From a bacterium BMS3Abin04 (GTDB taxonomy: Bacteria > Bacteroidota > Ignavibacteria > Ignavibacteriales > Melioribacteraceae): a DNA stretch of 38,961 bases. The stretch is taken from the NCBI GenBank assembly GCA_002898175.1, contig BDSW01000295.1, forward strand, positions 1-38,961, written 5' to 3'. A program made the translations under genes and the position numbers. The notes beneath the pieces are model-generated. The model ran no database searches, was not told where the DNA came from, and saw only the letters and a program-made list of their open reading frames with translations. Of this stretch, positions 7,803 through 14,837 are shown one piece after another (positions within the stretch are counted from its first letter, which is position 1; the number at the start of each line of letters is the position of its first letter).

Positions 7803-8124
7803 AATATTCCTTTACAGCATCTAATGGAGCTTTTTTGCTTGTTATAAAAGGTGTAATACCAAGTTTTTCTTTAATAATTTCAAAACTATCTTTACCCATT
7901 TTCTTACCGATGAATACATTGCATTGTGGGAGCAGTTCAACAATTAAATCCGGTTTACTTTGATGTTCCTGCCCGTATTCCGTTATTGCATAAGGATTCT
8001 TAATCTCTTTTGTAAAGTTTCCGTTCATATCGAAAAGGGAAAAAGAATATGTAATTCCGAAATGTCTTTTCCAAACTTCACAGTCTTTATCAGTTGCAAC
8101 TGCAATAAATTTATCTGAGTTCAA
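7789..8124 (-). CDS. NifX/NifB-type dinitrogenase iron-molybdenum cofactor family protein
   Basis: A 111-residue single-domain protein with the fold signature of the Nitro_FeMo-Co family. Features seen are I-A-V-A-T-D near the start, R-H-F-G-I-T-Y-S-F-S-L-F-D, a C-N-V-F-I-G-K-K-M-G-K-D-S-F segment, then a G-I-T-P-F-I-T strand and a final D-A-V-K-E-Y-F helix. Members bind iron-sulfur or FeMo cofactor precursors, but many short genomic copies occur far from nitrogenase and have no proven role. No nif gene is in the window, so a nitrogenase role is not supported. It is the first gene of a two-gene minus-strand unit with the MFS transporter, and is divergent from the thioredoxin gene. Confidence 0.75.
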   Translation of the reverse strand: MNSDKFIAVATDKDCEVWKRHFGITYSFSLFDMNGNFTKEIKNPYAITEYGQEHQSKPDLIVELLPQCNVFIGKKMGKDSFEIIKEKLGITPFITSKKAPLDAVKEYFAKQ

Positions 8125-8203
8125 TTTGATTCTTCCTTTGGTCAGGCATTTTCTAATAGTTAATAAATTACTGCATTGTAAAATTACATGAATCTTATAT
8201 TAG

Positions 8204-8232
8204 TTTACAGCATCAAATAATTTTTGTATAAT
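8204..8232 (+). promoter_or_regulatory. Candidate promoter of the thioredoxin/reductase pair
   Basis: TTTACA (8204-8209), 17 bp, TATAAT (8227-8232): a near-perfect sigma-70-like arrangement 30 bp before the thioredoxin ATG in the divergent intergenic region. If the organism prefers the Bacteroidota pattern, this match may be chance in AT-rich DNA. Confidence 0.4.
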
Positions 8233-8261
8233 TTATTTTAAAAATAATATAGGGTGTAAAA

Positions 8262-8609
8262 ATGTTACAGACAAACTTAACGCATATTACAAGCGAAGAT
8301 CAATTTAATGAAATTATTAACAATAATGAAAACGTAATGGTTTGCTGCGGAAGAATGGGCCCGATGTGCGTTCCGGTTTATGAAATAATGGAAGATTTGA
8401 AAGGAGAATATTCTAATGTTAAGTTTGCGGATATGGAGTTCGATATCCCTTCAGCTCATATAATTCGCAATTTACCAGAATGCAGAACTTTTACCGGATT
8501 ACCATTTACGGTTTATTATAAGGATGGGAAACTTGTTAAAGCTACAAGCAGTATCCAGGACATGGATCAGGTTACATCAATTATAAATAACGAACTACTT
8601 AACCAATAA
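8262..8609 (+). CDS. Atypical thioredoxin family protein
   Basis: A 115-residue thioredoxin-fold protein. The strand before the active site, the D-M-E-F-D strand, and the cis-proline loop G-L-P81-F-T-V-Y-Y with the following G-K-L-V are all present. The active site is unusual: in place of W-C-G-P-C the sequence is C28-C29-G-R-M-G-P-M-C36, so the two conserved half-motifs C-G and G-P-x-C are separated by extra residues and preceded by another cysteine. A further cysteine, C74, lies seven residues before the cis-proline. It probably still does thiol-disulfide exchange, with thioredoxin reductase encoded 18 bp downstream as its partner. A ribosome site (AGGG) precedes the ATG. Confidence 0.82.
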   Translation: MLQTNLTHITSEDQFNEIINNNENVMVCCGRMGPMCVPVYEIMEDLKGEYSNVKFADMEFDIPSAHIIRNLPECRTFTGLPFTVYYKDGKLVKATSSIQDMDQVTSIINNELLNQ

Positions 8610-8627
8610 ATATTTACAGAAACGCCA

Positions 8628-9551
8628 ATGAGAGATTATAATTTTGATGTTATTGTTTTGGGAGGCGGACCGGCGGGATTGACTGCCGGTATTTACCTTT
8701 CGCGTGCTAAAGTAAAGTCCGTTATCTTAAACGAAGGTACAGTCGGTGGTCAGACTGTTTTAACACATGAAATTGCAAACTATCCCGGAATTGATAGTGT
8801 TAACGGTTTTCAATTAGCACGAACTATGAAAAACCAAGCTATAAAGTTCGGCTGCGAAGTACGTGGACATTTGAAGATTACAAAGGTTGAGTTGAATGGT
8901 GACCTAAAGAGAATTGAAGTTAATAACAAAGAAACTTATACTGCGAATGCTGTGATAATTGCTTCAGGGGGAAAATCTCGAACCCTTAATGTTCCCGGAG
9001 AAAATAAATTTAAAGGAATGGGAATTTCTTACTGTGCTACATGCGACGGGGATTTTTTTACCGGTAAAGATATTATAGTTGTCGGCGGCGGTAATTCTGC
9101 TTTGGAGGAGGCGGTTGCTTTAACCAAATATGCTAAATCCGTTACAATTGTTCATCAGTTCGATAATTTTCAAGCATTCCCACATGCCGTTAAAGAAGCT
9201 CAAAACAATGATAAGATTAAGTTTATTATGGAATCCGAAATCACGGAATTTATAGGAGATGAGCAGCTTGAGAAAGTGAAGATTGAAAATCAGAGGACAA
9301 AAGAAATATCTGAAATGGAAATTGACGGTGTCTTTATTTTAATTGGTTATGTCCCTAATACTGAGATGTTTGAAGGAATTATTGAATTAAATGAAAGCAA
9401 AGAAATAATTACCGATAAAGATTTAAAGACCAATATCCCTGGTGTTTTTGCAGCCGGTGATTCTGTTCAGAAGAAATACAGACAAATAACTACAGCCGTA
9501 GCAGACGGAACTATTGCAGCCCTCAACTCTATTAAATATATCAATTCTTAA
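8628..9551 (+). CDS. trxB: Thioredoxin reductase-like flavoprotein
   Basis: A 307-residue flavin-dependent disulfide reductase. It has an N-terminal FAD-binding G-G-G-P-A-G (about 13-18), the redox pair C136-A-T-C139-D-G, a second Rossmann motif V-V-G-G-G-N-S-A-L-E, and the C-terminal FAD motif G-V-F-A-A-G-D. It should reduce the thioredoxin encoded just upstream. The segment that normally grips the 2'-phosphate of NADPH (H-R-R-D-x-F-R-A) reads H176-Q-F-D-N-F-Q-A: all three arginines are gone. NADPH is therefore an unlikely donor; NADH, ferredoxin or another donor is more plausible. The gene ends in a strong terminator, so the two genes form a complete unit. Confidence 0.92.
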   Translation: MRDYNFDVIVLGGGPAGLTAGIYLSRAKVKSVILNEGTVGGQTVLTHEIANYPGIDSVNGFQLARTMKNQAIKFGCEVRGHLKITKVELNGDLKRIEVNNKETYTANAVIIASGGKSRTLNVPGENKFKGMGISYCATCDGDFFTGKDIIVVGGGNSALEEAVALTKYAKSVTIVHQFDNFQAFPHAVKEAQNNDKIKFIMESEITEFIGDEQLEKVKIENQRTKEISEMEIDGVFILIGYVPNTEMFEGIIELNESKEIITDKDLKTNIPGVFAAGDSVQKKYRQITTAVADGTIAALNSIKYINS

Positions 9552-9557
9552 AATTGT

Positions 9558-9600
9558 GCAAACTAAACAATTATCCAAAAGTTTAGTTTGCATTTTTTTA
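9558..9600 (+). terminator. Intrinsic terminator of the trx-trxB unit
   Basis: Perfect 11-bp stem GCAAACTAAAC (9558-9568) with GTTTAGTTTGC (9581-9591), a 12-base loop, followed by A and seven T. It begins seven bases after the trxB stop. Confidence 0.9.
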
Positions 9601-9613
9601 TTTTAGTATTAAC

Positions 9614-9644
9614 TTGCAAATTGTATCCTAATCAAGTACTTTTC
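9614..9644 (+). promoter_or_regulatory. Possible Bacteroidota-type promoter of the FTCD gene
   Basis: TTG (9614-9616), 20 bp, TACTTTTC (9637-9644), one mismatch from TAnnTTTG. It lies 54 bp before the ATG and after the trxB terminator, so a promoter must be near here. The AT-rich background makes this a weak call. Confidence 0.3.
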
Positions 9645-9697
9645 ACAATTCTTATATCAATATTTATTCCTAACTAACTCAAAATAAAGAGGGTAGA

Positions 9698-11533
9698 ATG
9701 CAAGAGAAACTTATAGAATGTGTCCCTAATTTTTCCGAAGGACGCGATATGACAATAATTAAACAAATTACTGATGAGATTGAAAAAGTTGAACATGTAA
9801 AATTACTTGATGTTGATCCTGGCCCGGATATGAACAGAACTGTTGTTACGTTTATTGGATCGCCCGATGGAGTTAGTGAAGCGGCATTTAATGCAATTAA
9901 AAAAGCTTCGGAATTGATTGACATGACTAAACATCACGGATCACATCCGAGGATGGGAGCAACGGATGTTTGTCCGTTTGTTCCGGTCAGCGGGATAACT
10001 ACGGAAGAATGTATCGAGTTATCAAAAATAGTAGCAAAGCGTGTTGGAGAGGAATTGAAAATCCCGGTATATTTATATGAAAAATCAGCTCAAAAAAAAG
10101 AAAGAGAGAATTTAGCAATCATTCGTCAAGGTGAATATGAAGCTTTACCTGAAAAGCTGAAAAAAGAGGAATGGAAACCGGATTTTGGTCCTGCCGAATT
10201 TAATGCTAAAGCGGGAGCAACCGTAATTGGTGTAAGAGAATTTTTAATTGCATACAATATTAGCTTAAACACAAGAGAAAAATTACATGCTACAGATATA
10301 GCTTTTGAACTTAGAGAGAAAGGAAGATCGGCAAGACGACCGGTTGCTAAACCATTTTATTATAAATCACCGCAAATATTAAAATATAGAGAAGGAGTGT
10401 ATCCTTGCGGTGAATGTGATTTTGTTGGAAAGACATTAGATGAAACAGTTGAGCACTGTAAAAATGTTCATGATTATGATTTAATAGAACTATTGAAACT
10501 AAATGGAATAAATCCCAAAAAGGTTGAAGGAAAATCTGTAAAGAAAAAAGGTAAGTTTAGGTATTGTAAGGCGATAGGCTGGATAGTTAAAGAATATGAT
10601 AGGGCTCAGATTTCTATAAATTTGACTAATTATAAAGTTACTTCTATGCAGAATGTCTTAAACGAAACGAGAAAACTTGCTGCTGAACGCGGGTTAGTTG
10701 TAACCGGAAGTGAAATTGTAGGAATGGTGCCTTTTCCTGCTCTATTAGAAGCCGGAAAGTATTATTTAAGGAAACAGGGAAGACCGACCGGTATACCGGT
10801 AAAAGATATTTTAGAAACTGCCGTACAGTCTTTGGGTCTGCGTGATGTTTCTGATTTTAATATTGAAGAGCGTGTTTTAGGTTTACCGAGAGTTTCGAGA
10901 GATGCTTTGGTTTCTATGAAACTAAATGATTTTGTTGATGAAGTATCACGCGAATCACCTGCACCGGGAGGCGGTTCAATTGCTGCGTTAGCCGGAGCAT
11001 TGGGAGCATCATTATCTTCTATGGTGAGTACACTTACTGCAAACAAACGAGGTACTGAAGAGATTGATGGTATTTTAAATACTGCTGCCGATAAGTGTCA
11101 AGAGATTAAAAATTCACTTATTAGAGCAATTGATGATGACACTAATGCATTTAATGATTTTATGAATGCAAAGCGGTTGCCGGCTAAAACCGAAGAAGAA
11201 AAAAGAGTAAGGGAAAATGCAATGTTGGAAGGACTGAAACAAGCTGTTATGGTTCCATTGAATACGGCAAAACAAAGCTTGGAGGTTATTAAAATTGCCG
11301 AGACTGTTGTTGAATACGGAAATCCGAATTCAATTACGGATGTTGGAGTTGGTGCGCAAATGGCTTACTCAGGAGTATTAGGCGGAATATATAATGTCCT
11401 TATAAACTTAAAAGAAATTAACGATGAAGATTTTGTAAACGAGATGAAAGCAACATGCTCTAAATTGGAATCGGATGCAAAGAAACGTACAGAAAAGTTA
11501 CTAGGAAAAGTAGAGAGTAGAATAACAAAATAA
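9698..11533 (+). CDS. ftcD: Bifunctional glutamate formiminotransferase / formimino-THF cyclodeaminase with zinc-finger insert
   Basis: A 611-residue fusion. The N-terminal formiminotransferase (about 1-230 plus 290-395) moves the formimino group of formiminoglutamate to tetrahydrofolate. It opens with E-C-V-P-N-F-S-E-G-R-D and has the H-H-G-S-H-P-R-M-G-A-T-D motif near 79-90. The C-terminal cyclodeaminase (about 408-611) releases ammonia to give methenyl-THF and has the family's A-P423-G-G-G-S loop. The protein is some 70 residues longer than the mammalian fusion. The surplus lies at about 228-285 and includes C237-x2-C240-x12-H253-x4-H258, the spacing of a C2H2 zinc finger. The step follows HutI in histidine breakdown, and hutI is 2 kb away on the other strand. 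The ribosome site is GAGGG. Confidence 0.9.
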   Translation: MQEKLIECVPNFSEGRDMTIIKQITDEIEKVEHVKLLDVDPGPDMNRTVVTFIGSPDGVSEAAFNAIKKASELIDMTKHHGSHPRMGATDVCPFVPVSGITTEECIELSKIVAKRVGEELKIPVYLYEKSAQKKERENLAIIRQGEYEALPEKLKKEEWKPDFGPAEFNAKAGATVIGVREFLIAYNISLNTREKLHATDIAFELREKGRSARRPVAKPFYYKSPQILKYREGVYPCGECDFVGKTLDETVEHCKNVHDYDLIELLKLNGINPKKVEGKSVKKKGKFRYCKAIGWIVKEYDRAQISINLTNYKVTSMQNVLNETRKLAAERGLVVTGSEIVGMVPFPALLEAGKYYLRKQGRPTGIPVKDILETAVQSLGLRDVSDFNIEERVLGLPRVSRDALVSMKLNDFVDEVSRESPAPGGGSIAALAGALGASLSSMVSTLTANKRGTEEIDGILNTAADKCQEIKNSLIRAIDDDTNAFNDFMNAKRLPAKTEEEKRVRENAMLEGLKQAVMVPLNTAKQSLEVIKIAETVVEYGNPNSITDVGVGAQMAYSGVLGGIYNVLINLKEINDEDFVNEMKATCSKLESDAKKRTEKLLGKVESRITK

Positions 11534-11590
11534 ATGAAATTGTGTATCTGTAATGGTTTTATAGCTATTAGACATGGTTTGTGGCAGTAT

Positions 11591-12832
11591 TTAATTATAT
11601 AAATAATAATTACTGGAAATCTTCTTAAACTCGTCTACATCTTTTTTCAGAATAGGTTCAATATCCGAATATTTCCATCTTTTCAAAAATTCCAATCTAA
11701 TTTTATTAGTTCCTATTACTTTATCAAAAGCATTGACTTCTACTTTTGTCGCGAGAGAAAAGATATTCTTGTTGGGATTTAGTTTATGAACGAGTTCAGT
11801 AATAATAAATTGAATCTGAGTGAGTTTAACAGAATGATAATCAGTTATAAAGATTTGTACACCTTTTAATGTGCTGCCTTTTCCAAATGCATAGTATGGT
11901 TTGTAGTAAATTGGACGGAAAATAACTCCCTGTAAATGTCTCTTATTTAATTCAGATGATAATTTTTGAGCATCTATCCATTCGGTAGCAAAAGTTTTGA
12001 AAGGAAGTGTATAACCGACACCAATTGACACTGCATCTCTGAGCTCGCCAATTATTCCAGTCATTGCATAAAAAAATGAAGTTTCCCAAGTAGGAATATG
12101 AGGAGAAGTAGGAACCCAAAGCAAACCTGTCTCTCCAAAAGTCATATTTCTTTTCCAATTTTTCATGGGTATAACAATTAATTTACACCGTTCGTGATTC
12201 CGGAGCATCCCCTCCTCGTTCAACAATTTTGCTAGTTCTCCGGAAGTTAACCCATAGACATAAGGTATTTCAAATTCGCTGACAAAAGACTTATACTTTT
12301 CATCAATTAGATTACCTTCAACAATATTTCCACCCAGCGGGTTTGGTCTGTCTAAAACTACAAATTCAATATTGTTCTCAGCAGCAGCTTCCATTGCAAG
12401 CCCCATAGTAGAAATAAAAGTATATGAGCGCGAACCGATATCTTGAATATCGTAGACCAGAACATCAATTCCTGTCAGCATTTCTTTTGTGGGTTCTCTT
12501 GTTTTGCCGTAAAGAGAATAAACAGGAAGACCGGTGATGCTATCAATTTGGGATTTTACTTTTGCTCCTCCCTCAAAATCTCCCCTTACTCCGTGCTCCG
12601 GTCCGAATAATGCAACAAGGTTGATGTTTTTAAAAAGAATATCAATGGTTGAACGTAATTTGCTGTCTACTCCGGTGGGATTTGTAATAAGTCCAACTCT
12701 TTTGTTTTTCAGTATATCGAAATTTCGTTCTTGCAATACTTCAATACCCAATTTAACTTTTGGTTGCACGGCATTAGTTATATAAGTGACCGAAGTAAAA
12801 AGTATGATTAGAAAAGTAAAGAATGCTTTCAA
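11591..12832 (-). CDS. namZ: NamZ-like exo-beta-N-acetylmuramidase (DUF1343)
   Basis: A 413-residue exported protein. It starts with a signal peptide (M-K-A-F-F-T-F-L-I-I-L-F, cleavage near residues 20-22). The DUF1343 core follows: G-L-I-T-N-P-T-G-V-D, the F-G-P-E-H-G-V-R-G motif, V-Y-D-I-Q-D-I-G-S-R-S-Y-T-F, L-D-R-P-N-P-L-G-G, and later W-V-P-T-S-P-H-I-P-T. The characterised member of this family removes terminal MurNAc from peptidoglycan fragments, so a periplasmic cell-wall recycling role is the best reading. Length is normal. Its start overlaps the stop of the upstream cyclodeaminase-like gene by four bases, so it is the third gene of the hutI unit. It converges with the FTCD gene 57 bp away, with no clear terminator between them. 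Confidence 0.88.
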   Translation of the reverse strand: MKAFFTFLIILFTSVTYITNAVQPKVKLGIEVLQERNFDILKNKRVGLITNPTGVDSKLRSTIDILFKNINLVALFGPEHGVRGDFEGGAKVKSQIDSITGLPVYSLYGKTREPTKEMLTGIDVLVYDIQDIGSRSYTFISTMGLAMEAAAENNIEFVVLDRPNPLGGNIVEGNLIDEKYKSFVSEFEIPYVYGLTSGELAKLLNEEGMLRNHERCKLIVIPMKNWKRNMTFGETGLLWVPTSPHIPTWETSFFYAMTGIIGELRDAVSIGVGYTLPFKTFATEWIDAQKLSSELNKRHLQGVIFRPIYYKPYYAFGKGSTLKGVQIFITDYHSVKLTQIQFIITELVHKLNPNKNIFSLATKVEVNAFDKVIGTNKIRLEFLKRWKYSDIEPILKKDVDEFKKISSNYYLYN

Positions 12833-13431
12833 GAAGAAATCTCCCTTGTAATTGAATTGAAAATAGAATCTGCAGTTTTTGTTATATCTATACTTAGTGT
12901 GGATGTACGTCTTTTATAATTCGTTTTTAATTCTTCAATTTTTATGTATTTTATTTTCTTTGTTACAAGCAAATTGCTAATTTGAACTGAGGCTTTGATT
13001 AAAATTGCAGCCGTTGCAATTTCAGAATAATAATCCTTACTACCGAAATCTTTAACAGTCGCTAAAAATGAAATTACTTCATTGCAATGTTTTATCAAAT
13101 CTATATATAATTCAATTGATTCATTCACTTGAATTTCATTGTTGTTTGATTCGTCTGAAAACAATTGTTCTTTTTGCTTTGGTCGATTATTAAAAATTTT
13201 GGTAAGTTGTTTAAATGTTCCTCTGTATTGCTCAAGCTGAATGCGTGTTTTAGTTAGCCGTTTATTCACTTCGGAATATTCACTTCCTGTTTCGGAAAGA
13301 TAACAAACCATACCTCCAAAACTTGATGCAATTGCCGCCAGTAAAGAAGCAATATTAAATGGATTCCCAATAAGTAATCCGTCTGAAATATCGTCTAAGT
13401 AATCGTCAATTTGTTTGCGGTATAAATCCAT
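12829..13431 (-). CDS. Divergent cyclodeaminase/cyclohydrolase-like protein
   Basis: A 200-residue, mostly helical protein resembling the FTCD_C/FchA cyclodeaminase fold. An amphipathic opening (Y-L-D-D-I-S-D-G) leads to a helix I-A-S-L-L-A-A-I-A-S-S-F-G-G-M-V. This corresponds to the D-F-(V/L)-D-x-(V/L)-x, then P-G-G-G-S-x-A-A-L-A-G-A-L-A-x-x-x-x-M-V helix of the real enzymes. The catalytic-site glycine loop is replaced by I-G-N-P-F-N, and the middle of the protein is polar and low in complexity (Q-K-E-Q-L-F-S-D-E-S-N-N-N-E). An active enzyme is doubtful; a structural partner is possible. It starts six bases after hutI and overlaps namZ by four. The family call rests on the N-terminal half and on context. 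Confidence 0.55.
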   Translation of the reverse strand: MDLYRKQIDDYLDDISDGLLIGNPFNIASLLAAIASSFGGMVCYLSETGSEYSEVNKRLTKTRIQLEQYRGTFKQLTKIFNNRPKQKEQLFSDESNNNEIQVNESIELYIDLIKHCNEVISFLATVKDFGSKDYYSEIATAAILIKASVQISNLLVTKKIKYIKIEELKTNYKRRTSTLSIDITKTADSIFNSITREISS

Positions 13432-13437
13432 ATAAAT

Positions 13438-14685
13438 TTAACCTAAGTTGTTATAAATTATTTCGCCATTTTTTACCGTCATGCAGTTTAAGTTTTTCTC
13501 AACGGAATATACAATGTCTGAATATTCACTTGTGTTAAAAATAGCCATGTCGGCTTTTTTCCCTATTTCCAAACTCCCGATTGAGTTTTGCATACCAAGA
13601 GCATTTGCGGCATTAATAGTTACTGCAGAAATTGTCTCTTCAATTGTCATGTTCATTTTTATAGCAGCTAACGACATAATAAAAGTTAAATTAGCTATGT
13701 GAGAAGAACCTGGATTATAATCTGTAGCTAAAGCTATAATTGCATTATTATCAATTAGTTTTCTTGCCGGCGCGTAACCGTAATTTAAAAAGAAAGATAC
13801 ACCGGGCAATAAAACCGCAACAGTATTACTTTTAGAAAGCTTAATAATTTCATCATTATTTAGTACTTCCAAATGATCAACACTCAATGCTTCATGCTTT
13901 AAAGCGGTTTGAAGTCCTCCTATATTATTAAATTGTTCGGTATGCAATCGAAGTTTTAACCCGTTTCTTTCTGCTGAAGTGAAAATATCGTCGATTTCTT
14001 CAGCGGAAAATGCTGTCTTTTCGCAAAACGCATCACAAAAGTTTGCTAACTTATTTTTAGAAATAAAAGGAAGCAATTCATTTTTTATTATGTTGATATA
14101 CTTTACGTGGTCATTTTTATATTCCGGCGGATAAGTATGTGCACCTAAAAAAGTAGCAACAATATTAATTTTATAAATGGAATTAAGTTTTTTTATAACT
14201 TGCAATAACTTAATCTCGTCATAGTAGCTCAAACCGTATCCGCTTTTTATTTCCAACGTTGTTATACCTTGAGAAATGAAATAGTCAATTCTGGGTCGGA
14301 TAGTTTTTAGCAATTCTTCAAACGAAGCATTTCTTACAGCTTTTACGGTAGCATTAATTCCACCTCCGGCTTCGGCAATTTCTTCATAACTTTTACCTTT
14401 CAATTTCATCCGGAATTCGTTTGCGCGGGATCCGGTAAATGCTGTATGAGTATGACATTCAACTAAACCGGGTAAAATAATTTTATCAGCAATATCAATT
14501 TCTTCATCAAAATTAAGTGAAAATATTTTGCTGTTTGGAATAAAGTCTTTCAGAATTTCGTTTTCTATAACAATGGAATGGTTTTCAATAGTAGTAAGAT
14601 TATTTGCGTCAAGACCACGTTTTACATTTTTACCTTCCGTATCTACGGAAACAATTTGGGACGCATTCTTAAAAAGTTTAATCAT
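13438..14685 (-). CDS. hutI: Imidazolonepropionase
   Basis: Hydrolyses imidazolonepropionate to N-formimino-glutamate, the third step of histidine degradation. The 415-residue amidohydrolase has the metal-binding H78-x-H80 in V-E-C-H-T-H-T-A-F-T-G-S-R, the substrate segment A-G-G-G-I near 100, L-H-T-E-Q-F-N-N-I-G-G, S-V-D-H-L-E and the final A-T-D-Y-N-P-G-S-S that supplies the catalytic aspartate. Its product is the substrate of the FTCD enzyme encoded nearby. It leads a minus-strand unit with the cyclodeaminase-like gene and namZ. hutH and hutU are not in the window. It is divergent from glgA; the 119-bp gap between them must hold both promoters. Confidence 0.95.
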   Translation of the reverse strand: MIKLFKNASQIVSVDTEGKNVKRGLDANNLTTIENHSIVIENEILKDFIPNSKIFSLNFDEEIDIADKIILPGLVECHTHTAFTGSRANEFRMKLKGKSYEEIAEAGGGINATVKAVRNASFEELLKTIRPRIDYFISQGITTLEIKSGYGLSYYDEIKLLQVIKKLNSIYKINIVATFLGAHTYPPEYKNDHVKYINIIKNELLPFISKNKLANFCDAFCEKTAFSAEEIDDIFTSAERNGLKLRLHTEQFNNIGGLQTALKHEALSVDHLEVLNNDEIIKLSKSNTVAVLLPGVSFFLNYGYAPARKLIDNNAIIALATDYNPGSSHIANLTFIMSLAAIKMNMTIEETISAVTINAANALGMQNSIGSLEIGKKADMAIFNTSEYSDIVYSVEKNLNCMTVKNGEIIYNNLG

Positions 14686-14775
14686 TATTAAAATGGAATT
14701 TTATAAATGTTTTTTAAGTAAAACTTACATCTAAATCTAATTAAAATCAGGGTTAGATAAATACTTTTAATTTTT

Positions 14776-14807
14776 TTTGTCAATGAAAGAGCATTTTTGT
14801 AAATTTG
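14776..14807 (+). promoter_or_regulatory. Bacteroidota-type promoter of the glgA run
   Basis: TTTG (14776-14779), 20 bp, TAAATTTG (14800-14807): an exact match to TAnnTTTG with the right spacing to the -33 element. It ends 30 bp before the chosen glgA ATG. Confidence 0.55.
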
Positions 14808-14837
14808 AAGCTTAAAATTAAAGAATTTAGGAAAAAA

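Noticed and set aside
7499-7963. 154-codon plus-strand frame opposite the MFS and NifX-like genes
   Set aside because: It is fully antisense to two recognisable genes and its translation is low in complexity with no family features.
14805-14837. TTG start for glgA adding eleven residues
   Set aside because: It lies inside the promoter match and lacks a ribosome site; ATG 14838 fits the family start.
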